The notes beneath the pieces are model-generated. The model had not been told where the DNA came from and ran no database searches. It was given only the letters and a program-made list of their open reading frames with translations. Shown piece by piece: positions 10,853 through 20,057 of a DNA stretch of 64,000 nucleotides. This DNA is from JAHRAW01 sp028066695. Its GTDB lineage: Bacteria; Pseudomonadota; Gammaproteobacteria; Arenicellales; Poriferihabitantaceae. Where the stretch lies: NCBI GenBank assembly GCA_963457535.1, contig OY734803.1:1860001-1924000 (forward strand). Reading direction: 5' to 3'. A program made the position numbers and the translations under genes. The stretch's first letter is position 1. Each line of letters begins with the position of its first letter.

Positions 10853-12063
10853 AAGAGACCGTGGTCGGCCTGGACCTCGGCACCTCCAAGGTGCTGGTGG
10901 TGGTCGGCGAAATCAACGCGAAGAACGAAATCGACGTGGTCGGCATCGGCCACCACCCGACGCGCGGCCTGCGCCGCGGCGTGGTCGCCGACATTGAATC
11001 CACGGTGGAATCCATTCGCCGCGCGGTGGAGGAGGCCGAGTTGATGACCGATCACAGCATCAGCACGGTGTCGGTCGGCATCTCCGGCGACCACATCAGC
11101 AGTTTCAACTCGCATGGCGTGGTCGCCATCAGCGACGGCGAAGTCGCGCAGGCCGACGTCGACCAGGTCATAGACGCGGCAAAGGCGATGGCCATCCCGA
11201 ACGACCAGCGCGTCCTGCATGTGGTGCCGCAGGACTTTGTCATTGACGGGCAGAACGGCATTCGCCAGCCGGTCGGCATGAGCGGCGTTCGCATGGAGGC
11301 GCATGTGCATGTCGTGACCTGCGCCGAAAGCGCCGCGCAAAACATCATTAAGTGCGTGCGCCGCGGCGGGCTTGAGGCCGACGACATCGTGCTCGAGCAA
11401 ATCGCCTCCAGCGAAGCCGTGCTCAGCGAAGACGAGCGCGACCTCGGCGTGTGCATGGTGGACATCGGCGGCGGCACCACCGACATCGCGGTGTTCTCGG
11501 ACGGCGCGCTGCACCATTCGGCGGTGATCGCCATCGCCGGCGACCATGTGACGCGCGACATCGCCTACGCGTTCGGCACGCCGACTTCGGCCGCCGAGGA
11601 AATCAAAAAGCGGCACGGCTGCGCGCTCGCCAAACTGGTGAACGAGGCGCAAACCATAGAGGCGCCGAGCCGCGGCGGCCGCGCGCCGCGTGCGCTGTCG
11701 CGGCAAAAACTCGCCGAAATCATTGAACCGCGCGTGGACGAGTTGCTCGGGCTGGTGCAAAAAGAACTGCGCCACAGCGGCTTTGAGGAATTGGTCGGCG
11801 CCGGGCTGGTGCTGACCGGCGGCAGTTCGCGCATTGAAGGCATGGTGGAACTCGCCGAAGAAATCTTTCACCTTCCGGTTCGCCTCGGCACGCCGAATTA
11901 CGAACGCGCGCTGAGCGAAGTGGTGTGCACGCCGATCTACGCGACCGGCATCGGCTTGATGCAGTACGGCCACGCCAGCCGCATGCGCCGCGCGCAGCGC
12001 GGCTCCGGCGGCGTGCGCGGCCGCTACGGGCGCGTCAAAGGCTGGTTCAAGCGGAACTTCTGA
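10846..12063 (+). CDS. ftsA: cell division protein FtsA
   Basis: Actin-like ATPase that tethers FtsZ to the membrane. The 405-aa protein has the phosphate-1 motif GLDLGTSKVLVVV at the N-terminus, the phosphate-2 region DIGGGTTDIAVFSDG near residue 205 and an adenosine motif LTGGSSRIEGM near 325. The last residues (GWFKRNF) form the expected short amphipathic membrane-targeting helix. It sits between ftsQ (overlapping) and ftsZ (68-base gap). Confidence 0.96.
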   Translation: MVKETVVGLDLGTSKVLVVVGEINAKNEIDVVGIGHHPTRGLRRGVVADIESTVESIRRAVEEAELMTDHSISTVSVGISGDHISSFNSHGVVAISDGEVAQADVDQVIDAAKAMAIPNDQRVLHVVPQDFVIDGQNGIRQPVGMSGVRMEAHVHVVTCAESAAQNIIKCVRRGGLEADDIVLEQIASSEAVLSEDERDLGVCMVDIGGGTTDIAVFSDGALHHSAVIAIAGDHVTRDIAYAFGTPTSAAEEIKKRHGCALAKLVNEAQTIEAPSRGGRAPRALSRQKLAEIIEPRVDELLGLVQKELRHSGFEELVGAGLVLTGGSSRIEGMVELAEEIFHLPVRLGTPNYERALSEVVCTPIYATGIGLMQYGHASRMRRAQRGSGGVRGRYGRVKGWFKRNF

Positions 12064-12076
12064 TTTGTTTTTTCGC

Positions 12077-12096
12077 GGCGGCGCGCGAGCGCCGCC
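12077..12096 (+). other. perfect hairpin between ftsA and ftsZ
   Basis: An 8-bp perfect stem, GGCGGCGC paired with GCGCCGCC, closes a GCGA (GNRA-type) tetraloop in the 68-base gap before ftsZ. There is no U-run directly after it, so it is a poor intrinsic terminator. A role in mRNA processing or stabilisation that raises ftsZ output is possible but inferred. Confidence 0.4.
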
Positions 12097-12131
12097 ACCC
12101 GGTTTTCATCATCACAGCGAGGTAAGCCAAA

Positions 12132-13397
12132 ATGTTTGAAATAGTCGATACGGTCAGCCAGCAGGCGACCATCAAAGTGGTCGGCATCGGCGGCGGCGGC
12201 GGCAACGCGGTCGAGCATATGGTCAAAGCGGACCTCGCCGGCGTCGGTTTCATCAACGCCAACACCGACGCGCAAGCGCTAAACGCGTCCAAAGCGCCGA
12301 CGGTGCTGCAAATCGGCGAGGGCCTGACCAAGGGGCTCGGCGCCGGCGCCAATCCGGAGGTCGGCCGGCAGGCCGCGCTGGAGGACCGCGAGCGCATCGC
12401 CTCTTCCATAGAGGGCGCCGACATGGTGTTCATCGCGGCCGGCATGGGCGGCGGCACCGGCACCGGCGCGGCGCCGGTCATCGCCGAGGTGGCGCGCGAA
12501 ATGGGAATGCTGAGCGTCGCCGTGGTCACCAAGCCGTTTCCGTTTGAGGGCGAGAAGCGGATGGAGCAGGCGCTGCGCGGCATTGAAAATCTGCAGGGCC
12601 GGGTGGATTCGCTGATCATCATCCCCAACGAAAAAGTGCTCGCGGTGATGGGGCAGAACGCGCCGATGCGCGAGGCCTTCCACAAAGCCGACGAAGTGCT
12701 GTTCAACGCGGTGCAGGGGATTTCCGAACTGATCACCCGCCCCGGGCTGATCAACGTGGATTTCGCCGATGTGCGCACGGTGATGTCGGAGATGGGCATG
12801 GCGATGATGGGCTCGGCCACCGCCAGCGGCGAAAACCGCGCGGTGGAGGCCGCCGGCCGGGCGATTTCCAGCCCGCTGCTGGAGGACATTGACCTCCGCG
12901 GCGCCAAGGGGATTCTGGTCAACATCGCCGCCGGCAAAGACATGGCGATCGGCGAATACGAGGCGGTCGGCACCGCCATCGGCGAATACGCCGCGCAGGA
13001 CGCGAAGGTGGTCATCGGCGTGGTCGTGGACGAGAGCATGAAAGACGAGTTGCGCGTGACCATGGTCGCGACCGGGCTGGTCGATTCGCGCCCGCCCGAG
13101 ACCGGCACGCCCGAAACCGCGGCCGAAGCGCCGCCGGATTTGCCGCGCAAACAGGCGCCGAAATTGCCGGCAACGGCGGCGAACGAGCCCGACGACGCGC
13201 CCGAGGCCAATGCCGCGGCGGAGGCGGATGCGGGCGAGGTGGTTCAGCCGGTTTCGCCGGCCAAGTCGGCCGGGGCGGCGGTGCAGCCGGTTCCGCCGGC
13301 GCGGCGCAACGGCAAGGCGCAGCGCGGGCAAACCCCGCCGCCGCTGGACATGGATCTGCTGGATTTGCCGGCATTTTTGCGCCGACAGGCGGATTAG
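12132..13397 (+). CDS. ftsZ: cell division GTPase FtsZ
   Basis: Tubulin-like GTPase that forms the Z ring. The 421-aa protein has GIGGGGGNAVEHM at the N-terminus, the tubulin signature GGGTGTGAAP near residue 106 and the T7-loop region NVDFADVRTVM. A Pro/Ala/Glu-rich linker from about residue 318 leads to the conserved C-terminal peptide, LLDLPAFLRRQAD, which binds FtsA and ZipA-type partners. A Shine-Dalgarno-like GAGGT lies 10 bases before the ATG. Confidence 0.98.
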   Translation: MFEIVDTVSQQATIKVVGIGGGGGNAVEHMVKADLAGVGFINANTDAQALNASKAPTVLQIGEGLTKGLGAGANPEVGRQAALEDRERIASSIEGADMVFIAAGMGGGTGTGAAPVIAEVAREMGMLSVAVVTKPFPFEGEKRMEQALRGIENLQGRVDSLIIIPNEKVLAVMGQNAPMREAFHKADEVLFNAVQGISELITRPGLINVDFADVRTVMSEMGMAMMGSATASGENRAVEAAGRAISSPLLEDIDLRGAKGILVNIAAGKDMAIGEYEAVGTAIGEYAAQDAKVVIGVVVDESMKDELRVTMVATGLVDSRPPETGTPETAAEAPPDLPRKQAPKLPATAANEPDDAPEANAAAEADAGEVVQPVSPAKSAGAAVQPVPPARRNGKAQRGQTPPPLDMDLLDLPAFLRRQAD

Positions 13398-13502
13398 CGG
13401 CGGCATTTCGGCATTTGGGGGCATCCGGGCGGCATTCGGGGGGCCGGCTCCACAGCCGGCGCCCCCGCGCCGGCCGGCGCGCCCGCCCCATTTGTGGGCG
13501 GT

Positions 13503-13534
13503 CCGGCGGGGCCGCCGCCGCCGCGCATTTTTTT
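13503..13534 (+). terminator. candidate intrinsic terminator after ftsZ
   Basis: A GC-rich hairpin (CGGCGG paired with CCGCCG, short loop) is followed by CCGCGCA and seven T residues. A second hairpin, GCCGGCT-CCAC-AGCCGGC, lies upstream around 13442-13460. The position at the end of the division and cell wall cluster and before lpxC fits a terminator. The loop is tight, so confidence is moderate. Confidence 0.4.
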
Positions 13535-13554
13535 GCCATTTTTTTGCCTTTTTT

Positions 13555-13584
13555 TTGCGTTTTCGCCCGCAATTCCGGTAAAAT
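13555..13584 (+). promoter_or_regulatory. candidate sigma70 promoter for lpxC
   Basis: A TTGCGT -35-like box (13555-13560) and a TAAAAT -10-like box (13579-13584) are separated by 18 bases. T-tracts at 13528-13556 lie immediately upstream. The predicted start is near 13591, giving a leader of about 70 bases to the lpxC ATG. Prediction from sequence only. Confidence 0.45.
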
Positions 13585-13662
13585 CCCGCGCCGACAACTC
13601 GCCACCACCCTTTCCATTCCAACACGAACCAACACGGCCCAATACGGCACAGGACTTTCGGC

Positions 13663-14577
13663 ATGATCAATCAGCGCACTTTGAAAAACAGCATTCGGGC
13701 GACCGGCGTAGGCCTGCACACCGGCGCGAAAATTTATCTGACACTTCGCCCGGCGCCGGTGGACACCGGCATTGTCTTTCAGCGCACCGACCTTGATCCG
13801 GTGGTGGATATTCCCGCGGCGCCGGCAAATGTCAGCGACACGCGCCTGTCCACCACGCTTGAACAGGGCGACGGCGTCAAAATTTCCACGGTGGAGCATT
13901 TGATGTCGGCTTTCGCCGGGCTCGGCATTGACAACGCGTATGTGGAAGTGAGCGCGCCCGAAGTGCCGATCATGGACGGCAGCGCCGCGCCGTTTGTTTT
14001 TTTGCTGCAGTCGGCGGGAATTCGCGAACAAAGCAAGCCCAAGCAGTTCATTCGCATTAAAAAATCCCTGCGCATCGCCGACGGCGACAAGTGGGCGCGC
14101 TTTGAGCCGTTTCACGGATTCAAAGTTTCCTTCTCCATCGACTTTGACCATCCGATTTTGCAAAACTCCACGCAGGTCGCGTCGGTGGATTTTTCCACCA
14201 CCTCGTTCGTCAAGGAAGTCAGCCGCGCGCGCACCTTCGGTTTCATGGAAGACCTGGAGGAATTGCGCGATGTCGGGCTGGCGCAGGGCGGAAGTTTTGA
14301 CAACGCCATCGTCATGGACTCCTTTCACATCCTGAACGACGACGGGCTGCGCTACGAAGACGAATTCGTCAAGCACAAAGTCCTGGACGCAATCGGCGAC
14401 CTCTACCTCCTCGGCCACCCGCTGATCGGCGAGTTCAGCGCGCACAAATCCGGGCACGCGCTGAACAACCGCCTGCTACGCCGCCTGCTCGCCGACCGCT
14501 CGGCCTGGGAGTTGATTTCCTTTGACCAGGAAGACGAAGTGCCGATCGCCTTCGGGCAGAGTTTGCCGGCGGTGTAA
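13663..14577 (+). CDS. lpxC: UDP-3-O-acyl-N-acetylglucosamine deacetylase
   Basis: Zinc-dependent deacetylase catalysing the committed step of lipid A synthesis, which implies an LPS-bearing outer membrane. The 304-aa protein has STVEHLMSAFAGLGIDN (a zinc ligand His in HLMSA, near residue 79), PIMDGSAAPFV, and the C-terminal zinc/active-site region HKVLDAIGDLYLLG followed by SAHKSGHALN. An AGGA Shine-Dalgarno lies 9 bases before the ATG. Its place after ftsZ is the classic proteobacterial order. Confidence 0.97.
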   Translation: MINQRTLKNSIRATGVGLHTGAKIYLTLRPAPVDTGIVFQRTDLDPVVDIPAAPANVSDTRLSTTLEQGDGVKISTVEHLMSAFAGLGIDNAYVEVSAPEVPIMDGSAAPFVFLLQSAGIREQSKPKQFIRIKKSLRIADGDKWARFEPFHGFKVSFSIDFDHPILQNSTQVASVDFSTTSFVKEVSRARTFGFMEDLEELRDVGLAQGGSFDNAIVMDSFHILNDDGLRYEDEFVKHKVLDAIGDLYLLGHPLIGEFSAHKSGHALNNRLLRRLLADRSAWELISFDQEDEVPIAFGQSLPAV

Positions 14578-14593
14578 CCCGGCTCGCGCACGC

Positions 14594-14908
14594 TCAGTCG
14601 GCGCGCGCCGGCGCCGTTTCCGGCTGCGTCTTCACTTCGATTTTTTCCACCGCAAAACCGCGCGCGCGCAGCGTTTCCGCCAGGCTGTGTGCGCGGTGGC
14701 GGATTTCCATTCCCCAGGAAGCGGCCTCCACGAACACCACCAGCCGCCCGGACGCGAACAGCAGCGGCCGGCTTTGCGCGCCGGCCGCGCCGAGATTTCC
14801 GCGCCAAAACCGCTCCAGGCGAATCTGCGCTTCGCGCGGCGCCGGGCGGTCGGAAGTTTCCGCAAGCGCCGCGTCCAAAAGCGCGCTGATCTGCCGAAAC
14901 GCGGTCAT
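14594..14908 (-). CDS. dciA: DciA-like DUF721 protein
   Basis: Likely DUF721/DciA, a small protein that helps load the replicative helicase DnaB in bacteria lacking DnaC. The predicted 104-aa product has the family-like segment LLFASGRLVVFVEAASWGME in its middle and a conserved position between lpxC and secA on the opposite strand. The ATG at 14908 is preferred over one at 14956 because a TATAAT box ends 6 bases before it. That spacing would make the mRNA leaderless. Sequence similarity is weak, so the synteny matters. Confidence 0.65.
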   Translation of the reverse strand: MTAFRQISALLDAALAETSDRPAPREAQIRLERFWRGNLGAAGAQSRPLLFASGRLVVFVEAASWGMEIRHRAHSLAETLRARGFAVEKIEVKTQPETAPARAD

Positions 14909-14914
14909 CGCAAA

Positions 14915-14922
14915 ATTATAAT
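14915..14922. promoter_or_regulatory. overlapping divergent -10 boxes, dciA/secA
   Basis: The 8-base sequence ATTATAAT reads TATAAT on both strands: minus-strand box 14920-14915 for the dciA-like gene, plus-strand box 14917-14922 for secA. The minus box ends 6 bases before the dciA ATG. A second plus-strand box, CATAAT at 14939-14944, could also serve secA. No convincing -35 is seen for either direction. Confidence 0.45.
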
Positions 14923-14964
14923 GCCGCGGCGACTCTGGCATAATCCCCGCGCGCATCCCCTTCC

Positions 14965-17679
14965 ATGCTGCAGCACGCCCTGAAAAAACTTTTCGGCGAC
15001 CGCAACCAGCGGCTGCTGAGAAACATCGGCAAAACCGTCGAGCGGATCAACGCGCTGGAGCCGGCGATGGCCGCGCTCAGCGACGGCGAACTGGCGGCGA
15101 AGACCGCCGAATTTCGCGCGCGCATAAAGGACGAAAAAAAACCGGAGCGCAAAGACGACCTGCTGCCCGAGGCGTTCGCGGTGGTGCGCGAGGCCTCGGT
15201 GCGCGCGCTCGGCATGCGCCATTTTGATGTGCAGTTGCTCGGCGGCATCGTGCTGAACAGCGGCAAGATCGCCGAGATGAAAACCGGCGAGGGAAAAACC
15301 CTGGTGGCGACGCTGCCGGCCTACCTCAACGCGGTCGCCGGCGTTCCGGTGCACATCGTCACCGTGAACGACTACCTGGCGCGGCGCGACGCCGAATGGA
15401 TGGGAAAGATTTACGAGTTCCTCGGGCTGCGCGTCGGCGTGGTCGTCTCCGGGCAGGACGGCGCGGAAAAGCGCGAGGCCTACCGCAGCGACATCGTCTA
15501 CGGCACCAACAACGAGTTCGGCTTTGATTACCTGCGCGACAACATGGCGTTCACCGCCGCCGAGCGCGTGCAAAATGGGCTCGGCTTCGCCGTGGTGGAC
15601 GAGGTGGATTCCATTTTGATAGACGAGGCGCGCACGCCGCTGATCATCTCCGGCCCGGCCGAGGAGAGCACCGCGCTGTATGAGCGCATCAACAAAATCG
15701 CGCCGCGCCTGAAGCGCCAGCGCGGCGAGGGCGAAGGCGAGCGCGGTGATTTCACCATTGACGAAAAAACCCGCCAGGTCTCGCTGACCGAGCAGGGGCA
15801 CGAAGTCGCCGAGCGCATGCTGGTGGACGAGGACCTGCTGCCCGAGGGCGGAAGCCTGTATGAGATCGGCAACATCGGCCTGATGCACCATGTCTACGCG
15901 GCGCTGCGCGCGCACAACCTGTTCCAAAAAGACGTCGCCTACATCGTGCGCGACGGGCGCATCGTCATCATTGACGAATTCACCGGGCGAATGATGGCCG
16001 GGCGGCGCTGGTCGGACGGGCTGCACCAGGCGGTGGAGGCGAAGGAGGGCGTGGAGATACAGCAGGAAAACCAGACGCTGGCCTCCATCACCTTCCAAAA
16101 TTATTTCCGGCTGTACCGAACCCTCTCCGGCATGACCGGCACCGCCGACACCGAGGCGCCGGAGTTCATGCAGATCTACCGGCTGGAAGTGGTGGTCATT
16201 CCGCCGAACCGCCCGATGGTGCGCGCGGACGAGCCCGACCTGGTCTACCGCGTGGAGAGCGAAAAATTCCGCGCGATCATAGACGCGGTCGCCGAGCGGC
16301 GCGGCAACGGCCAGCCGGTGCTGGTCGGCACCGCCTCCATTGAATCCTCGGAGCGCCTGTCGCAGATGCTGCGCGAGGGCGGCATCGCGCACAAGGTGCT
16401 GAACGCCAAGCACCACGAGCAGGAGGCGCAGATCATCGCCGAGGCCGGCCGCCCCGGCACCGTGACCATCGCCACCCACATGGCCGGGCGCGGCACCGAC
16501 ATCGTGCTCGGCGGCAATTTGGAAATTGAACTCGCCGGCATTGAGGACGAGGCCGAGGCCGAGAAAGCGCGCGCCGCGTGGCGCGAGCGCAACCGCCGCG
16601 TGATTGAGGCCGGCGGGCTGCATGTGCTCGGCACCGAGCGCAACGAGTCGCGGCGCGTGGACAACCAGTTGCGCGGCCGCTGCGGCCGCCAGGGCGACCC
16701 CGGCTCCAGCCGCTACTACCTGTCGCTGGAGGACAACCTGATGCGGATTTTCGGCTCCGAGCGCATCAAGGGGCTGATGCAAAAACTCGGCATGGAAGAG
16801 GGCGAGGCGATAGAGCACCCGTGGGTGACGCGCGCCATCGCCAACGCGCAGATGAAGGTGGAAGGGCACAACTTTGACATGCGCAAGCAACTTCTGGAAT
16901 ACGACGACGTCGCCAACGAGCAGCGCAAGGTGATCTACGCGCAGCGCGACGCGCTGATGGAGAGCGACGACATCTCCGAGCACATTCGCTACGCGCGCGA
17001 CGAGGCGCTGGAAGGCCTCATCGCGCGCTGCATTCCGCCGCAGTCGCTGGAGGAGCAGTGGGATGTGCCGGGCCTGGAGCGCGATTTGGAAAGCGAGTTC
17101 GGCCTGAAACTGCCGGTGGAGGAGTGGCTGAAACAGGACGGCGCGCTGCACGAAGAGACGCTGCGCGCGAAAATCGGCGGCGAGATGGGCGCGATGCTGG
17201 AGGCGAAAGAGGAGCGCGTCGGCGCCGAAGCGATGCGGCATTTTGAAAAGGCGGTGATGCTGAAAGTGCTGGACGAGCAGTGGAAGGAGCACCTGTCCAA
17301 CATGGACCACCTGCGCCAGGGCATTCACCTGCGCGGCTACGCGCAAAAAAATCCGAAGCAGGAATACAAGCGCGAGGCCTTTGAGATGTTCACCGCGCTG
17401 CTGGAAAATGTGAAGCACCAGGTGGTTTCCACGCTGGCGCGCTTCCACATTCCGAGCGAACAGGAAATCGCCGAGATGGAAGCGCGGCGGCGGCGGCAGG
17501 AGATGAAGTTCATTCACGCCGCCGCGCCCGACTCGTCCGCGGCGAACGCGCCGCAGCGCACCGCGGTCATCTCCGGCGACCGCCCGTTCGTGCGCAAGAC
17601 CAAAAAAATCGGGCGCAACGACCCGTGCCCGTGCGGGTCGGGCAAGAAATACAAGCAGTGCCACGGGAAGTTGCAGTGA
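14965..17679 (+). CDS. secA: preprotein translocase ATPase SecA
   Basis: Motor ATPase that drives unfolded proteins through SecYEG. The 904-aa protein has the normal length and domain order: helicase motif I MKTGEGKT near residue 108, DEVDSILIDEARTP near 212, GTASIESSE near 455, GRGTDIVLGGNLE near 510, and a C-terminal SEC-C zinc motif, CPCGSGKKYKQCHG, which contacts SecB and lipid. Unlike E. coli there is no secM between lpxC and secA. Confidence 0.98.
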   Translation: MLQHALKKLFGDRNQRLLRNIGKTVERINALEPAMAALSDGELAAKTAEFRARIKDEKKPERKDDLLPEAFAVVREASVRALGMRHFDVQLLGGIVLNSGKIAEMKTGEGKTLVATLPAYLNAVAGVPVHIVTVNDYLARRDAEWMGKIYEFLGLRVGVVVSGQDGAEKREAYRSDIVYGTNNEFGFDYLRDNMAFTAAERVQNGLGFAVVDEVDSILIDEARTPLIISGPAEESTALYERINKIAPRLKRQRGEGEGERGDFTIDEKTRQVSLTEQGHEVAERMLVDEDLLPEGGSLYEIGNIGLMHHVYAALRAHNLFQKDVAYIVRDGRIVIIDEFTGRMMAGRRWSDGLHQAVEAKEGVEIQQENQTLASITFQNYFRLYRTLSGMTGTADTEAPEFMQIYRLEVVVIPPNRPMVRADEPDLVYRVESEKFRAIIDAVAERRGNGQPVLVGTASIESSERLSQMLREGGIAHKVLNAKHHEQEAQIIAEAGRPGTVTIATHMAGRGTDIVLGGNLEIELAGIEDEAEAEKARAAWRERNRRVIEAGGLHVLGTERNESRRVDNQLRGRCGRQGDPGSSRYYLSLEDNLMRIFGSERIKGLMQKLGMEEGEAIEHPWVTRAIANAQMKVEGHNFDMRKQLLEYDDVANEQRKVIYAQRDALMESDDISEHIRYARDEALEGLIARCIPPQSLEEQWDVPGLERDLESEFGLKLPVEEWLKQDGALHEETLRAKIGGEMGAMLEAKEERVGAEAMRHFEKAVMLKVLDEQWKEHLSNMDHLRQGIHLRGYAQKNPKQEYKREAFEMFTALLENVKHQVVSTLARFHIPSEQEIAEMEARRRRQEMKFIHAAAPDSSAANAPQRTAVISGDRPFVRKTKKIGRNDPCPCGSGKKYKQCHGKLQ

Positions 17680-17704
17680 CCGCACCGGTTGCTTTTTCCC
17701 GCTG

Positions 17705-18940
17705 ATGCATGCGGCGGCGAAATCCCCGTTCGCCCCGGCGGCCTTTCCGGACTTGCCGCCGATTCCCGGCGTGCGTCTGGCAAGCGCGGCCTGCGGCGCG
17801 AAATACCGCGGCCGCGACGATTTAATGCTGGCCGAGTTCGCGCCCGGCGCCGTCGCGGTTGGCGTACTGGCGCGCACCGCCGTGCCCGGCGCGCCGGTGC
17901 AGTGGTGCCGCCGCCTGCTCGCCGATGAACATGAACATGCGCCGCGCGCGCTGCTGGTCAACGCCGGCCAGGCCAATGCCTTCACCGGCGAGGCCGGGCT
18001 CGCCGATGTGCGCGCGAGTTGCGAGGCGGCCGCGGCCGCGCTCGGCTGCAAACCCGAAGAAGTATTCGCCGCGTCCACCGGCGTAATCGGCGAGCCGCTG
18101 CCGCTTTCCAAAATCACCGGCGCGGCGCCGCAACTCGCGGCGGCGTTGCGCGATGACGGCTGGGAAAGCGCGGCGAAAGCGATCACCACCACCGACACTT
18201 TCGCCAAAGGCGCAACCGCGCGCGCTGAAATTTGCGGGCAAACGGTGAACATCAACGGCATCGCCAAAGGCTCGGGCATGATCGCGCCGAACATGGCGAC
18301 CTTGCTCGCGTTCCTGTTCACCGACGCGGCCGTGCCGCGCGACATGCTGCGCGAGTTGCTCGCCGCGGCAAATGAAAAAACTTTTAATTGCATCACCGTG
18401 GACGGAGACGCCTCCACCAGCGACATCTGTTTGCTGTTCGCCACCGGCCGCGCGGGCAACTCCAAACCGCGCGAATCCGATCTGGATGACTTTCGGCGCG
18501 CGCTGGACGCGGTCATGCTGGATTTGGCGCTGCAGGTGGCCGGCGACGGCGAGGGCGCGCGCAAGTTGATAACGGTGGAAGTGCATGGCGCCGAAGACGA
18601 CCGCGCGGCCAAAGCGGTCGCCATGTCGGTCGCCAATTCGCCGCTGGTGAAAACCGCGGTCGCCGGCGAAGACGCCAACTGGGGGCGCGTGGTTATGGCG
18701 GTCGGCAATGCCGGCGCGCGCATTGACCCGGCGCGCCTCGCGGTCGCCATCGGCGGCGTCACGGTCGCGCGCGGCGGACGGTGCGTGGATGACTTGGACG
18801 AAGCCCCGTTGAACGAGCATTTAAAGGGCCGCGAAATTTCCATCCGCGTGGACCTCGGGCTGGCCGCGGGCGGCGCGCGCGTGTGGACATGCGACCTGAC
18901 GCACGGCTACATAGAAATCAATGCCTCCTACCGAAGTTGA
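17705..18940 (+). CDS. argJ: bifunctional glutamate N-acetyltransferase / ornithine acetyltransferase
   Basis: ArgJ recycles the acetyl group between N-acetylornithine and glutamate in arginine synthesis. The 411-aa precursor contains the autoproteolytic site KGATAR near residue 168, where cleavage before Thr gives the alpha and beta chains, plus NAGQANAFTG and STGVIGEPLP upstream and NGIAKGSGMIAPNMAT downstream. The gene follows secA by 25 bases and overlaps mutT by 20. Whether it is bi- or monofunctional cannot be read directly. Confidence 0.95.
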   Translation: MHAAAKSPFAPAAFPDLPPIPGVRLASAACGAKYRGRDDLMLAEFAPGAVAVGVLARTAVPGAPVQWCRRLLADEHEHAPRALLVNAGQANAFTGEAGLADVRASCEAAAAALGCKPEEVFAASTGVIGEPLPLSKITGAAPQLAAALRDDGWESAAKAITTTDTFAKGATARAEICGQTVNINGIAKGSGMIAPNMATLLAFLFTDAAVPRDMLRELLAAANEKTFNCITVDGDASTSDICLLFATGRAGNSKPRESDLDDFRRALDAVMLDLALQVAGDGEGARKLITVEVHGAEDDRAAKAVAMSVANSPLVKTAVAGEDANWGRVVMAVGNAGARIDPARLAVAIGGVTVARGGRCVDDLDEAPLNEHLKGREISIRVDLGLAAGGARVWTCDLTHGYIEINASYRS

Positions 18941-19340
18941 GCGGGACGCGGCGCGCCTGCATGTCGTGGTCGCGCTGTTGCGGCGGCGCGACCGCCGCCT
19001 GCTGATGCAGCAACGCCTGCCCGGCACGCCTTGCGCCGGGCAGTGGGAATTCCCCGGCGGCAAGGTGGAGCCGGGCGAATCCGCACCGCGCGCGCTCGCG
19101 CGGGAATTGCGCGAGGAATTGGGCGTGGACGCGGCGCGCGCGCATCCCCGCGCGCTGCTTGAATTACCGTTTGATTACGCGCATGCGCGCGTTTGGCTGG
19201 AGGTTTTTTTGCTGGATAATTTTTCCGGCGAGGCCTCGGGGCGCGAGGGGCAGCAAACCAAATGGGTAACGCGCGCGCAGGCCGCGCAACTGGATGTGCT
19301 CGGCGCGGTGCCGCCGATTCTGGCGGCGCTGCAAGATTGA
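18921..19340 (+). CDS. mutT: 8-oxo-dGTP diphosphatase (Nudix)
   Basis: Sanitises oxidised guanine nucleotides. The 139-aa protein has a complete Nudix box, GGKVEPGESAPRALARELRE followed by ELG, at about residues 43-65. The start overlaps the end of argJ by 20 bases. The secA-linked position matches MutT in other proteobacteria. Nudix substrate range cannot be read from the box alone. Confidence 0.9.
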   Translation: MPPTEVERDAARLHVVVALLRRRDRRLLMQQRLPGTPCAGQWEFPGGKVEPGESAPRALARELREELGVDAARAHPRALLELPFDYAHARVWLEVFLLDNFSGEASGREGQQTKWVTRAQAAQLDVLGAVPPILAALQD

Positions 19341-19394
19341 AGAAAGGGTTTGCGCATGCATGCGCATGCGAGACGCAATCAAAAGTGGTTGGCG

Positions 19395-20042
19395 TTACTT
19401 CGCGGCCCCGCCGAACAACTGCGAATATTCCGCATGCAATTCCTCCACTCGCGGCGCCAGATCCGCTTGCGCGCCGTTGTTGTAGATCACATCATCGGCC
19501 TCCGCCAGCCGCTCTTCCTCGCTCGCCTGGCTTTGCATGACACGCGCAATGTCGGCCGCGCGCATTCCGCGCTTGCTCCGCAGCCGCGCGATGCGTGTTT
19601 CGCGCGCGCAGGACACCACCGCCACGCGCCGTAACATCTCATGGTACTGCCCGCTCTCCACCAGCAGCGGAATGTCCAGCACACAATACGCGCCGTCCGC
19701 GCGCGCGGCGCGCTCGAGCATCTTGGCGCGAATCGGCGGATGCAGAATCGCCTCCAATTGTTTGCGCCGCTCTTCGGACGAGAACACCATCTCGCCCAGT
19801 TTTTTGCGGTCTATCGCTCCGCTCGCGTCTTTGATTTCTTCGCCGAAACATTTCACGACCGCGTCAACCTGCTCGCCCCCCGGCGCCGTAAGTTCGCGCG
19901 CAATCGCGTCCGCGTCAATGACCGTTACGCCGAGTTTGGCGAAGCAGTCCGCGACCGCGCTCTTGCCGCTGCCGATGCCGCCGGTCAGCCCGACTTTGGC
20001 GACCGTCCGCCCGTTCCTCGCTTTTGTGGAATTCAGCGCCAT
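19395..20042 (-). CDS. coaE: dephospho-CoA kinase
   Basis: Final step of coenzyme A synthesis, phosphorylating the 3'-hydroxyl of dephospho-CoA. The 215-aa product has the P-loop GLTGGIGSGKSAVAD close to the N-terminus, DADAIARELTAPGG (substrate Asp) and HPPIRAKM in the lid/CoA region. I chose the ATG at 20042 because it gives the normal short N-terminus. An upstream in-frame start at 20153 would add 37 atypical residues and run into the sufB upstream region. Confidence 0.95.
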   Translation of the reverse strand: MALNSTKARNGRTVAKVGLTGGIGSGKSAVADCFAKLGVTVIDADAIARELTAPGGEQVDAVVKCFGEEIKDASGAIDRKKLGEMVFSSEERRKQLEAILHPPIRAKMLERAARADGAYCVLDIPLLVESGQYHEMLRRVAVVSCARETRIARLRSKRGMRAADIARVMQSQASEEERLAEADDVIYNNGAQADLAPRVEELHAEYSQLFGGAAK

Positions 20043-20051
20043 GGTCCGCGA

Positions 20052-20057
20052 AGCATA
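20052..20057 (-). promoter_or_regulatory. -10-like box for coaE
   Basis: TATGCT on the minus strand ends 9 bases before the coaE ATG, predicting a leader of only about 2-3 bases. It fits the short-leader pattern seen at several other genes in the window. No clear -35. Confidence 0.3.

Noticed and set aside
14905..18843. Very long (over 1300 codons) open frame antisense to secA and argJ
   Set aside because: It mirrors two conserved genes and shows no domain; long antisense frames are expected at this GC content.
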